From NCBI GenBank assembly GCA_027924645.1, contig BSBN01001965.1, forward strand, positions 12,886,001 to 12,950,000: a stretch of 64,000 nucleotides of DNA, in the 5' to 3' direction. Under the pieces are notes generated by a model that did no database searches, had not been told where the DNA came from, and worked only from the letters and a program-made list of their open reading frames with translations. The position numbers and the translations under genes are program-made. Source of the stretch: Cunninghamia lanceolata (taxonomy: Eukaryota; Streptophyta; Pinopsida; Cupressales; Cupressaceae). This document shows, piece after piece, positions 37,740 to 49,067 of this stretch. How positions within the stretch are numbered: the first letter of the stretch is position 1; each line of letters starts with the position of its first letter.

Positions 37740-38970
37740 GAAGTCTCCCCTTAGGATGTTTATCTAGGGCATTGCTGGTAATGGAAAGTCATACTTGATT
37801 CATATAATAAGGCATGCACTATCTCTAGTTGTTTCCCTATCTTAATCACCATTGTTGTTGCTTATTCCAACTGGAGTTATAGTGTTCAACATTAAAATAT
37901 CCATAATCCATGTTGCTCTTTGCAAACCATTAAAAGAGATGAATCCTCTTAAGCAACAAGTATTGACAACATTTTAAGAGAGCATGTATTTTGTTCACTA
38001 CATAATAATTAATGAAATAAGTTTCATTAGGGTTAGGTTGTTGTCCTATATTGATAGCAACTTGCTTGAATCATTTCCCATGTCTAGTCAAGTTCCTTTT
38101 GGTGGTCGCTCTGTTATCCTTGTTGGTGATTTAGGTCAACCGTCACCTGTTAAAGACATTCTTGTGTATGTTGGCACTCTATATAGAGTGACATTGTGGC
38201 ATGGATTTGACATTGTCATTGCATTGAATGATATTTTTTGTCATCAAGGTGGTGACCAAACATAACTTCAATCTCAGACACTTCTAGCCAAAATCAGAAA
38301 TGTGGAGCCAAGTCTTTCTCACTAGGAGGTGCTTTTATTGTGCACTAATCCTTTCCTCAACATTGACGAGTTTGTTGCATTTCACTCCTCTATACATTTT
38401 ATTCCAACAAATAACTTGGTTGTAAGCATATGCTAATTTCTTGGAGGTCCTAGTTCCACGTACAATGTAATGCAAAAAAAATGAGGGGGAGATTCACTAC
38501 AAATCTCAAGGATGCACAACCACCTTCCACAGTGCTTTTGTGCATTGGCCAGAAGGTGATGCTTAGTTCAAGTTTATGGTTGATGCTAGAATTGTCGATG
38601 GGGCACTAGGAACTATTGTAGCTATTGTCTACAAAAGTGATAACAAACCTTTTGATTTGTCGAGCTTCGTTGTTCTTAATTTTGATCATTATATTGGATT
38701 GGCTTGGTATTTGCACAACCCATGCCTTGTGTCGATTGCTCCTATGACTCGTGGTGGTCACCGCCAACTCCCCCTCAAGATGGCATGGGCTTTGATGATT
38801 CATAAAGCTTAAGGTCTTACACTTGACAAGGTGTCAATAAACATCAAGGCCATCGATCATCAAGATTTGGTGTTCACGACAATCTCATGGGTTCGACACT
38901 TGGTGGATCTACACATCTCCCTGGCCTTTACCTTTCAATGATATCCCTAGATGCGAGACAATACATATGT
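37740..38970 (+). pseudogene. Helitron PIF1-like helicase remnant
   Basis: This is a superfamily 1B DNA helicase of the PIF1 group, the unwinding part of a Helitron RepHel protein. The Walker A loop reads GIAGNGKSYLI (37768-37800). The next block, PTGVIVFNIK, follows at about 37870. Walker B reads IIINEISFI, with Asn instead of Asp at 38011-38013. The motif GGRSVILVGDLGQPSPV lies at 38101-38154. The C-terminal part has GALGTIVAIVYKSDNKP, FVVLNFDHY, and WALMIHKA-stop-GLTLDKVSI (38783-38850), where TAA replaces Gln. Changes in Walker B plus several stops make it inactive. Helitron ends (TC and CTRR with hairpin) were not found. Confidence 0.85.
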
Positions 38971-39669
38971 CTCTCTCAAGAAGAGGGAGGAGGGCCAAGT
39001 CATGGCTATTGAAACCTCACTCTCATAGCTATTATTGTCATTAACGTACTTCAAACTCTTAATCTCTACCCTATGTAAGTGCATTCTATTCAAAATCAAA
39101 TAAAAGTTTGTGTTCATTTACAATGTTGTTCTTCCTAGAAAAGTTACACTTAAAACATATACCTATAGGCATGCTAATTTACATATAATTACTAATTTTA
39201 TATATCAATAAATAAATTAAAACAAATAAATCAAAATAATTCTCAAATTAAAACAAAAGTTCAAGGTATACAATTTTCATCACTAGCACTTGCACCCATA
39301 GAAAGTTCAAGGAATATACTGATGGGAACAAGGACAACTTTAGACAATTTTCAGGCCTGAATTTTTTTTTCTAGTGAAGCAATTCCAAGCAATATAAAAA
39401 TTCACGCCGAAAATTTTTCTAAAGCCATCCGTTGTTCTTCCTTGAACCTCCTATGGGTGCTAATATTACCCACGTATGTGTGATTGAGAGCAGCACAAAC
39501 ACGCTAAGAGCCACCTTTGGTAAGAGAATTTATCTTCGAATGGAAGTAAGCTAACGCATGAGTAGGAGCACCGGGCATGTTTCAAAATATCACATCATGT
39601 GACAACACCTTCGCCAAATATACAACGGAAACATTGATGACTCATTGCACTCGTTTGCTCTCAATGTCG
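38971..39669. other. Sequence downstream of the Helitron helicase
   Basis: Mixed AT-rich sequence with no recognised frame. A Helitron 3' end might lie here, but I saw no convincing terminal hairpin followed by CTRR. Confidence 0.3.
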
Positions 39670-39816
39670 CTACTTAATCTGGCGTTCAAACTCACGATAA
39701 AAACCTGGCAAGACGTCTAAGGCCCTGATAACATTAATTTCATCCTCAACCAGAGTCTCTTGGGAGTTTAATTCGAGATACTTTCTCTTTATCACTGCTC
39801 TGTAAACGTCAAACTC
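39670..39816 (-). pseudogene. Coding relic (unknown protein, possibly a captured exon)
   Basis: On the minus strand, 48 codons from 39816 to a TAG at 39670-39672 read EFDVYRAVIKRKYLELNSQE, then TLVEDEINVIRALDVLPGFY and REFERQIK. The residue mix (charged, amphipathic, well-ordered) is unlike the surrounding transposon noise and looks like a conserved cellular exon. Upstream the frame has a TGA and then YRPM-type residues. I do not recognise the family. Its place just after a Helitron helicase would fit a captured gene fragment, but the Helitron boundary is unknown. Confidence 0.35.
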
Positions 39817-40299
39817 TCACCGATACGGCATTGAAATCCGTAGTACGCTTCGCCTTTTATCTTATGTCTTTCCTGTGCATTGCACATGAGAAATGGGTAC
39901 GCCTTTTCCTCTCGCTACGGCCTGCAAATTGACAATTCCTGGTACGTTTTACCTTTTTCTTCATCTGTTACGATGGATCGCACAATGTGATAGAATATAA
40001 TTTTTTTAAATTAACATTTAAAAACATTTTTATGAAAACATTATGTCGCTAATTTGTAGCCTGTTAATGCCGCAAATTACGCTAAGTATTATGATCCACC
40101 CGTAGACATTTACAGGCTGGTAGTGGACATAAAACTAATCAATGCAGCTGACAGCTTTCCCTGCAAACTGTCATGTCTCTTTTAAATTCACATTGGGTAG
40201 TTCCCTAAACCTTGTACGTTAAGAATGTCAGACTGCAATCACTCGTAAGCTTTTCTTTAACTAATACCGAATGGGAAATAAAGGGTCAGTGTGTACTTG

Positions 40300-40562
40300 C
40301 TGGTTGCCAGATGAGATTGAAAATGAAGCGCACAGTTTGCCATGTGAAATTTCCTTTCTGTGAACTTTCTCTTCCAACCAGTTCTGTAATGAAGCATTAG
40401 ATGATGTCTATATATCTTCAAATAAAATACTTTCTGGTTGTCGGATGGGATTGAAAATGAAGCGCACAATTTTCCCTGTGAAATGTCCTTTCTGTGTATT
40501 TTCTCTTCGAACTTATTTAATGAGCATTAAATGATGTCTACAGATCTTCCAAATAAAATACG
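40300..40562. repeat. Tandem duplication, period about 134 bp
   Basis: The unit starting CTGGTTGCCAGATGAGATTG at 40300 recurs at 40434 as CTGGTTGTCGGATGGGATTG. Both copies share GAAAATGAAGCGCACA, TTCCTTTCTGTG-like sequence, ATGATGTCTA and AAATAAAATAC. The copies differ at roughly one base in ten and the second is a few bases shorter. Confidence 0.85.
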
Positions 40563-40618
40563 GCGTATGCAGGCTATACACCATTTTAATTAAATATTTA
40601 ATGAATAGAGTGTCATAT

Positions 40619-41297
40619 TGTCATGGCCCCATACCAGACATTGTTAAAGTATAGATTTGAACATAATAAAGATGGTTTTTAAAATATTATTTTGGATGAT
40701 AGAAATAATTAAATACATTATAATAATATAAATACAAATATACTTAAAATTATCTTACTTTATAATATAAAAACAAATAATATAATATAAATCATATATC
40801 ATTTATTATGATATAAATGATATAATATAAATAATATAAAATATATAATATATCATTTATTATAATATAAATGATATAATATAAATATAAATAAAATAAA
40901 TAAACATCTTTTAACCTATCCTCTTATGCTAACCGAGTTACGTATGGTTAGAACTAGTTTTACTACAAAAAGGAATTAATATAAAGTAATAAAAATTATA
41001 AGAGGGTAAGTGTGTCTTTTACCACCAAGCATAATAAGAGACGTGCCTCTTCGAACATAAAATAAAGGTTGTGAGATAGAAGAAAAACATCAGGGGAAGA
41101 AAATATAAAAGGAAAGACAACATAAATTAATATGTAGAGATATCTACATCAGCAGCAAATGAGAAGAATGATTCTAGTAAAAATAAATAAATAAATATAA
41201 TATATATAGTAGATAAAGGATGTGATGCCTGATAGAGATCGGTACGATTAAACATTATTAAAAATTATATTAATGATAAAAATATAATAATAATGCT

Positions 41298-41380
<83 letters not shown>

Positions 41381-42213
41381 GTTATAATGATAATGAATAA
41401 GTAATATATTAAATAGTTATGTTAATAATAAAATAACAATAAAATTCAAGTGCTGGCGAACAATCATATATATATATATATATAATACTATTAATAACAT
41501 ATATAATAATATAATATAGAGATATTATTAATATTATAGCAAATACTATAATATATAAATATTAAAGAATAGGCATGATGAGTCACAGCAAACAAAAAGG
41601 GACACTATAATAATAAAGGCAAATTGTATGTTTGCATGTATTGCATTTTATGAATTCAACCAAGAGAGGGAATGCATAGACCTTAGTAGATTGCCTAAAA
41701 ACCCCATCTAAATTCCGTCCCCATAGGCCCGAGACCAGGATTGGGCGTTATGCCCCTTTGGCCTGAGTCAAGGGATTGGATCATGGAGGGATGGGGGTCC
41801 CACATTGTAACATGCCCCTTTGGCCCGCGACGAGAGATTTGGCAAAAGGACTAGCCACCATAGGCTCAAGTCAAGGGATTGGGCAATAGGATTGTGGTAG
41901 GCCTTTGGCTACTGAAGGCTTATGTGTTTACCTCCCCCGGCAGCCTGAATGTTTTTCTTTTACCTATGTGTTTCAAATTGCAAGTGTGTTTATGTTGGAC
42001 TGATGAATACTAGATATTAAAACTAACATGCAGCAATATGGACTTGAATATACATGATGCTGCAGGGACTAATTGAATATACATGATGCTGCAGGGACTA
42101 ATTCAAAATAATGTGTGATCTATTCAACCCAAGGTTACTCCTTTAAAAGAGAAGAAAACCCTAAACCTAATTCACAAGTGAATTTTAGGGCAAGTCGGGT
42201 AAGGGACATTACA
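40619..42213 (+). repeat. Complete left LTR (1595 bp)
   Basis: It begins TGTCATGGCCCC and ends GGGACATTACA. It includes AT-rich satellites-like words around 40780-40900, an (AT)n run at 41300-41378 and a GC-richer block (41690-41930) with repeated GCCCCTTTGGCC. A 29-bp tandem repeat containing ATACATGATGCTGCAGGG lies at 42045-42102. Confidence 0.85.
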
Positions 42214-42214
42214 G

Positions 42215-42226
42215 TGGTATCAGAGC
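42215..42226 (+). other. Primer binding site of the non-autonomous element
   Basis: TGGTATCAGAGC follows the LTR after one base. It is a perfect match to the plant initiator tRNA-Met complement. Confidence 0.85.
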
Positions 42227-42645
42227 AGTAATCCTGCCATCCTGTGAATAATAGTTAAAAAAAATAAAATAATGGTGTTTAATACATTGCTAAAATATTT
42301 TAAATATATATATGTAACATTAAAAAATTAAAAGCTACTCAATATGTTATGATGCAACAAAAAATAAATAAATTAAAATTACAAATATGTAATAAGCAAT
42401 GAGTAAATAAGGTAAAAAATAAATAAGAATAAAATAACTCTTAAACTTACATTAAGTAAATATACTAAATGAAATAGTAAAATAAAATAGTTAAAATATC
42501 TCTATAACATACAGCTTGAAATGGCATGAGAAAAACAAATTAAAATACATGTAAACAACTAGCTCAAAATATTTATTGTGTACATAAATCTTAATAAAGT
42601 ATTATAGGATACCTAATTATAGTTGCTTGAGGACAAGCAATCTTG

Positions 42646-42657
42646 AGTGGGGAGGGT
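42646..42657 (+). other. Polypurine tract of the non-autonomous element
   Basis: AGTGGGGAGGGT lies directly before the TG of the second LTR at 42658. Confidence 0.75.
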
Positions 42658-43337
42658 TGTCATGTCCCCATATCCAAACACTGTTAAAGTACAGATTTGA
42701 ACATAATAAAGATGGTTTATAAAATATTATTTTGGATGATAGAAATAATTACATACATTATAATAATATAAATACAAATATACTTATAATTATCTCACTT
42801 TATAATATAAAAACAAATAATATAATATAAATCATATATCATTTATTATGATATAAATGATATAATATAAATAATATCAAATATATAATATATCATTTAT
42901 TATAATATAAATGATATAATATAAATATAAATAAAATAAATAAACATCTTTTAACCTATCCTCTTATGTTACGTATGGTTAGAACTAGTTTTAAGGGAAT
43001 TAATATAAAGTAATAAAAATTATAAGAGGGTAAGAATGTCTTTTACCACCAAGCATAATAAGAGACGTGCCTCTTCGAACATATCTCGAAAGGGAAATAA
43101 ATAAAGGTTGTGAGATAGAAGGAAAATATTAGGAGAAGAAAATATAAAAGGAAAGACAACATAAATTAATATATAGAGATATCTACATCAGCAGCAAATG
43201 AGAAGAATGATTCTAGTAAAAATAAATAAATAAATATAATATATATAATAGATAAAGGATGTGATGGCCTGATAGATATGATACGATTAAACATTATTAA
43301 AAATTATATTCATGATAAAAATACAATAATAATGCTA
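42658..43337 (+). repeat. Truncated right LTR
   Basis: It starts TGTCATGTCCCC and matches the left LTR to about the AATAATGCTAC word, with small indels (for example near 42970 and 43085). It then runs into unrelated AATAAC-rich sequence. Confidence 0.8.
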
Positions 43338-43429
43338 CGATAATAACAATAATAACAAATAGGTAAACCATCTTCCTAATGTCAAGTTTTTGGCTCACAA
43401 ATAGGTAAATTAGATTTGAACATGAAGGA

Positions 43430-43790
43430 AGAGGAAGGTAGAAGGAGAGGGGGGGAGAGAGAAAGAGAAAGAGGAGAGATTGAGAGAGGGAGGATAAAAA
43501 GGTTAGACATAGAGATAGAGATAAAGAGAGGGAGGGTTAAAGAGTTAGATAGATAGATAGATAAGGGGAGATGGACAAGGAGAGAGAGAGAGGGAAAGAT
43601 AGAGAGATAGTGAGGGAAGGGCAGAGATAAAGATATAGAAAGGGAGAGATAGAGAAAGAGACAAGGAGATAGAGAGATGACTCAAGAGAAGAAATATAGA
43701 CATATAGATGGAGAGAAAAATAGAGAGGGACACATGGAGATATATAGAAAGAGGGAGATTGATAGAAAGAGGAATAGAGAGATAAACTAC
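43430..43790. repeat. Purine-rich (GA/GATA) low-complexity tract
   Basis: It consists of GAGAGA, AGATAGATAGATA and GGGAGAGA words with few pyrimidines. A six-frame ORF across it on the minus strand is a Ser/Leu repeat artefact. Confidence 0.9.
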
Positions 43791-44034
43791 CTTTTAATCA
43801 ATCATTTCATGCGAACAATCAAAATATGACACATGTAATGAGTGTTTCAAATTAGAGGTTAGTACTACATTAAAGATCTTGACCTTGGTATGGGTTGGTT
43901 TAGATCATCTAGCTCCACTAGAGCCTCATGAAATGACACTTTTCATGTGAACAATCCAATAATATAGAAAATAGAGTGACTTTCAACCGGGCAATTCATG
44001 CAAGATGCAATGAGCTATTTTGAGAGATCAACAA

Positions 44035-44340
44035 CTGATAGTTTACTATAGTGATGCCTTGTGTTGTATGCAGGTGGTGATGCTTATGATAAAGGTGAAG
44101 GTTGTGTATTCATTGGCCAACATAGATGATCATATTTTAAGTGAAGAGCTTCTGGATTCAATTGTGTGTTTTTGCATCGACGTTTCGAATCATACAGAAT
44201 GATACATTATAGCGATGCCTTGTGTTGTATGCAGGTGGTGATGCTTACGACAAAGGTGAAGGTTCTGGATCCACTGGCCAACAGAGATGATCTTATTTTA
44301 AGTGAAGAGCTTTTGGATTCAACTGTGTGTGTTTTTGCAC
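44035..44340. repeat. Tandem duplication, period about 165 bp
   Basis: The words GATGCCTTGTGTTGTATGCA, GGTGGTGATGCTTA, and AAGTGAAGAGCTT occur at 44052-44150 and again at 44214-44310. The first word ends TTGTATGCAG before GTGGTGATG, which looks like an intron acceptor followed by an exon, but no host gene can be named. Confidence 0.8.
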
Positions 44341-44344
44341 TAGA

Positions 44345-45797
44345 GATGATCTTGTGAAAATAGATTCTCTTTTTAATTCCCTGTGCAATCCTTATTGCTT
44401 CTCTTATAGGACATTTAATAGAGCACTCCATTTTGTTATCCATCAAATGCTTTTCTAGACATCCGTCCTACTTAAATAATTTTGGGAGATGATTACCTGG
44501 ACTGGATAGATATTGAGCTTGTACTCATGTAAAATGGGACATGCTTGTTCTTTTCATTCCCAAGCCAAATATATCATTGTTTTAAGCTTATCTTGTTTGT
44601 CATGTATGACATTATAACTATATTCATTCCATCCAACTATGTTTTAAGCAACAATTTTAATGTTATTAGATTTCATTTTTGGCTAATGTTTTTTTCTTGG
44701 AATTTGTTGCTAGTGTCGGAATGCCTCTCATTATTTTTTAAACACACAAACTATAATATTCATTATTATATAGTATATTCTATATAATATTTAAAATACA
44801 ATATTATAAATTTTATATTCTAGTTAATTAAAGATATATAATTTTTTTTCATATTTATATACATTTTAATATACAATATTAAAGTTAATCAAATATTTTA
44901 TATATAATATTTATATATATATTTTTATTTAATTTAATATAGATTTTATATTATATATTTATTTTATATAAAATATTTAAATATTTAATATAATTATAAT
45001 TAATGTAAATATACAATTTTATAATATAGTATTATTACTGAAATAATTTAATCATATATAACTAAATAATAATTATATTACTAAAATACATACTTATACT
45101 ACATTTTGGCCTTGGATAATGAATGAGTTTTGAGCTTCAATACAAATAGTATGTCTCTCTCTCAATGTTTCAATGTGAAGGGGGACCCATCTTATATGCA
45201 ATAAGTTTTTGAATTGACTTTGAATAAAATATTCTTTAGCCAAAATTTCTTAATATAATATTATAAAATAAAATTACATATAATATAAAACATATTACAC
45301 TTATTTATTACTTATTTTTAGTATAATATTATAGTATAAAATTGAATATTATATTATAAAGAGAAGGATAGAGGGAGGGAGAGAGAGCAAGGCTTAAATT
45401 CAAGGTAGACTATCAAATTTAAGCTCTAAGAAAGAGTTTTGGTCAACCATTTCTAAAATTCATTTCAAACAGTCATTATTGTACAATTTACACATATATT
45501 CAACTATGATTTATATATTTCAAGGAACCAAGCATATGAAGAAGACGAGGGACTATCCTCCAGACCTACCTTATTTATTATTATATTAAAAATAATAGAA
45601 ATATTATTATTATATTAAAAATATTAAAATATATTATTATTATATTAAAAATATTTCACTAAATTATATTTTATAATCTAAAATATAAATTTAAAAATAA
45701 AATTTCATTCAAAATATAATAACAAGGACAAAATATAATAACAAGGAAGATTATTAAAAATACCCCTCTAAAGTTTGAAATTTTCATTAATAAAAAG
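44345..45797. other. Very AT-rich sequence without genes
   Basis: Runs of TATA, ATATTT and ATTAAAAATATT words fill 44780-45100 and 45590-45720. A short GA tract lies at 45360-45390. No frame of interest. Confidence 0.5.
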
Positions 45798-46205
45798 CTA
45801 CCCACTTACCAGAAATGACAATGATTTTTTCCAGAAAGCATATGATTTACTGCAAAGGGCTATAAATAAATAAAATACAATAAGTACGAAATAGGCTCGA
45901 TAGTTTCTTCCACTTGCAGATTTGACGCCCACATAAGCCACCGGAAATAATAGAACCGGAAACAGATAACGGCAACCAGCGAAACAAATAAATATGCGCA
46001 AAAGAAGTGTGAACGCCAATTTTTTCAGATGACAAGATGAACGGTCAAAATGAGACTTCTTCTGATATGATTTTTTCCCAGCGTGACAACAACCGACGAG
46101 TTTAGAAAATTTCCCGATGTGAAAATAATCGACGAGTTTAAAAAATTTCCTAGCATGAATTGTCTCATAAGCTAACAGACTGCTTTCATTTCTTTTTTTC
46201 TTCAT
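45798..46205 (-). CDS. Hypothetical ORF of 135 codons (doubtful)
   Basis: On the minus strand an open frame begins MKKKRNESSLLAYETIH. It has a basic, His-rich N-terminal half with an imperfect internal repeat (KFFKLVDYFHIG / KFSKLVGCCHAG), then two hydrophobic segments suggestive of membrane helices (around residues 67-85 and 102-122). I recognise no family and no promoter or neighbouring gene supports it. It may be a chance ORF. Confidence 0.2.
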   Translation of the reverse strand: MKKKRNESSLLAYETIHARKFFKLVDYFHIGKFSKLVGCCHAGKKSYQKKSHFDRSSCHLKKLAFTLLLRIFICFAGCRYLFPVLLFPVAYVGVKSASGRNYRAYFVLIVFYLFIALCSKSYAFWKKSLSFLVSG

Positions 46206-46784
46206 TTCATAGAAACTTTCCTAGGAGATGCAACACGGGAGAGCATGCAGTGAACAAAGGGAAAAATGATGACTGAGAAGGGAAAAAAGGGCGACGGAGA
46301 ACAAAGGGAAAAACGATGACGAAGAAGGAGAAAAATGACGACGGAAAAGAAATGCTCTAGATGGTTTCAATCGTCTTGGCAACTGACGTGGACAGTTTTT
46401 AACCCTTGATTCACCAAGTCAGCCCTCTTCTTCACAAAGGGAATGCCTTTGGCGTAATGATAGTTATATCAAGATTCAATTGTCTAGTTTTATGAGTCAA
46501 ACTCATTGACCAATATTTCATGAGTAGTGGTTCACAAGAACCCATCTCTCATGAGAATGAATGGTCTTGATATAAATATCACTAGTAATCACACTTTAGT
46601 GTGTATTGTATACGTTGAGATAGCATGTGGATAAAAATAATTAGTTTCTTCAGAAGCGAGCATACAGTTTTGTTGATGGTGAATGGTTATTGTCCATCCA
46701 TCGGTAGAATAGAAAGAATGTAGTGATATGTGTTGTTGAGACATTTGTAAAAACACAAAATCATTGGCCATAATGCGATAACAA
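46206..46784. other. Purine-rich minisatellite and unannotated sequence
   Basis: At 46235-46350 a word like GGGAAAAATGATGACG(A)GAAG repeats about four times. The rest has no recognised content. Confidence 0.45.
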
Positions 46785-46974
46785 AACTAAGATTAACTAT
46801 TTAAAATAGTGGAAAAAAGTGTTACGTTGTGTGATAGACTTGGTGATATGGTCAAGCATTGCAATGGAAAACCCTACATTAAACATTATGCTATGGTATT
46901 TTTACAATGTAACGTGGAGCTTGGTATGAAATGATATTTAGAGAGAGAGAGACGTTCCCTTTCTATTTGTTCTA

Positions 46975-47215
46975 TCTCTCTTTCTCTATTGTTCTGTGTA
47001 TCAATCTCCCTCTCTAAATATCTCTCCCTCTCTCTCTCTATCTTTCTATCTCTCTACCTCTTTAGATCTTTTTGTCTCCCACTCTCTATATTTCTCTTCA
47101 TCTCTTCATCTCTCTCTTTACCTCTCTCTCTACCTTTGTCTCTATCCCTCTCTCTCCCCTCTTCTATCTTCCTCTATTTATCTCTCTCTCTTACTCTTCC
47201 TCTATATACTAACAA
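46975..47215. repeat. Pyrimidine-rich (CT) low-complexity tract
   Basis: CTCTCTCTCTATCTCT-like words cover this stretch; the overlapping Ser/Leu-rich ORFs are artefacts. Confidence 0.9.
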
Positions 47216-47543
47216 CGGTTCTAGATATTTTCATCATCAATATCTATCAATGGATCTCGAGGTCTATGATGAAAATTCCATAGATTGTAGCTATTTGGAA
47301 TTCTTTCCCAATGGGCTATAATATCTTGCTCTAGTGAACCAATATCATTGTGAATGTTTATGAATGGTTGGTATAGCAATGGTTCACTCCAACAAAATGC
47401 TTGAAAACATTGATAATCTATTGTTGGGATGGTGGTGAAATGAGGGGAGACTCAAATAGTAGGTGTTAAGTGTTCTTTCCATTTACTGGACTTCTAGGAT
47501 AATTCATGTGGATTTAAAATAAACATTTTAAAAATTAGAAGTC

Positions 47544-47895
47544 ATGGCCAACACCTTAACAATTAAGATTGAGAAGTTTAGTAGGTAAAACTTTGAGTTG
47601 TGGAAATTGAAGGTTGAAGATCTTTTAAGTGGAGATCGATCGTTGGATCATAACAATTGTTGCACTCAATTTTCTATTATCAATGGATCAAGATGAATGA
47701 GAAAATATGAATAGAAGAGATAGATCTACTATTAAGTTGTGTCTTTCTAATTCAATCTTGATGAATGTTTTAGTTCAAAACATTGCTAAGATTTTATGAG
47801 ATAAAATTATTGCATTATATCAAACTAAGTGTCTTATAAAAAAAAAAAATCTAAAGAAATTTGTATTCTTTAAAGATCCATGAAGGAGACTTTGT
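47544..47895 (+). pseudogene. Copia gag remnant, copy A
   Basis: The ATG at 47544 opens MANTLTIKIEKFSR, then a TAA, then NFELWKLKVEDLLSGDR, the conserved start of copia gag proteins. It continues LCLSNSILMNVLVQNIAK and a decayed YQTKCL block. The stop after KFSR is shared with copy B, so the gene was dead before it was duplicated. It runs directly into the methyltransferase fragment. Confidence 0.75.
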
Positions 47896-47907
47896 AACCA
47901 AATGTTA

Positions 47908-48238
47908 TACCTCTCAATTATGTTGTATTTATAAAAAAATGCAAAGAAAACAAGCTTATCCTCAAACGTTTGGTAGAAAAAACACATCAAAAGGGTAAAT
48001 TGATTAAGGTGGAAGATGTGCAGAATCTGACAAAAGAAAGACTTGGTGAAATGATTAATTCAATTGGAGATTTTGATGTGATAATAGGTGGATGCCCCTA
48101 TAATAGGTGGGTAAATAGTGGAAGTTTAAAGAGCTTGAGAAAGTCTCACCATAATTTTATTTTGAATATGTGTATAGTATACCAAAGGGTAACTAAAATT
48201 TATGGATTGAAAGTACTTTTCAGTTTGAAGTAGAAAAC
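47908..48238 (+). pseudogene. DRM-like DNA methyltransferase fragment, copy A
   Basis: The frame begins PLNYVVFIKKCKENKLIL and goes on KTHQKGKLIKVEDVQNL, TKERLGEMINSIGDFDVIIG and GCPYNRW (Cys-Pro-Tyr, codons 48093-48101). This is the order found around motif IV of plant DRM (domains rearranged) cytosine methyltransferases, where the family has GGSPCNN. The catalytic Cys is Tyr here. Motif I is missing because the gag joins the fragment downstream of it. After Arg-Trp the sequence diverges. It cannot be an enzyme. The DRM match is my recognition of the family pattern and needs a search. Confidence 0.68.
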
Positions 48239-48279
48239 ATGGCTACATGCATAACCTTCATATGAATAATTATTTTAAG

Positions 48280-48455
48280 ATTTACTATTAGGTTATATAT
48301 TTCTAATTCAATATTCACGAATATTTTAGATCAAAACTTTTCTAAGAGTTAATGAAATAAAATTATTGCATTATATCAAAGGAAGTGTCTTGTAAATAAG
48401 TTATTTTTGAAAATAAATTTGTATTCTTTAAAGATGCATTAAGGAGACAACACTA
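48280..48455 (+). pseudogene. Copia gag fragment (third, partial copy)
   Basis: It corresponds to the middle of the gag copies. The nucleotide words TACTATTAGGTTATATATTTC, AAAATTATTGCATTATATCA and TTCTTTAAAGATGCAT each match 47735-47880 and 49255-49410 with changes. Confidence 0.65.
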
Positions 48456-49067
48456 AGCTTAGCTATATAAACATAGTAGCAAAAAGTGTTCCATTGTGTG
48501 ATAAACTTGGTGTTAAGAATTTTTTCCATTTGTTGGACTTTCGAGTTAGTTGCTGCAAAAGTCCATTTTTGAGCCACTTCAATAAGTGGCATTGTTTCCA
48601 ATTATATTGGTCATTCTATGTATGAATGAATGAATATTGGAGATGGGATGTTTCTATTGGTAGAGATAGATACACTTTAGTGTACAATGGGTACACTAAA
48701 GAGGTCTTAAAGGTGAATTATCAGGTCCTTAAGAAAATGACGTGTTTCACTAATATACTAAGGTTTACTTTTGGTGGTGGGTATCCTACTCAGAAGGATT
48801 TTCCCAAGTATATATGTCCTCTTATCTTCTCTATCTCCTTCACTTATTCTTCTATGTTTAATTAAGGTTACACATGTTTTAGATCAAAATTTTGTATTAC
48901 TTCTTTTGCTCCTAATTGAGGAATAAGCATTGTAAAGCCAATATTTGGTATCAAAGCTTTGTTTAGATTGATCCCATGAAGGAAGGGATACATTTATTAT
49001 GTTTCTCTTTATTTTTGTTGTGAGATAATTCATGTGGATTTAAAATAACATTTGAAAATCAAAAGGC
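48456..49067 (+). other. Unit B, upstream part
   Basis: It carries altered copies of words from 46785-47540, such as AAAAAGTGTTCCATTGTGTG and TTTCCATTTGTTGGACTT. The open stretch at 48626-48865 has no recognised product. Confidence 0.4.

Larger units (their letters stand above)
40619..43337 (+). mobile_element. Non-autonomous LTR element with 444-bp internal region
   Basis: A left LTR (40619-42213) is followed by a tRNA-Met primer site, an internal region of only 444 bp without coding content, a purine tract and the start of a second LTR (42658-43337). The second copy follows the first for about 680 bp, up to the point where the first LTR has a long (AT)n run, and then diverges. With no gag or pol, the unit is a LARD/TRIM-like element that would depend on enzymes supplied elsewhere. 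The right end is lost, so no target duplication can be checked. Confidence 0.8.
46785..48455 (+). repeat. Segmental duplication, unit A
   Basis: It begins with TTAACTATTTAAAATAGTGG and AAAAAGTGTTACGTTGTGTG, which recur in altered form at 48465-48510. It contains a CT-rich tract (46975-47215), a copia gag remnant (47544-47895) and a methyltransferase fragment (47908-48238), then a second partial gag copy (48280-48455). Most of these parts, but not the CT tract, reappear in unit B. Confidence 0.7.
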
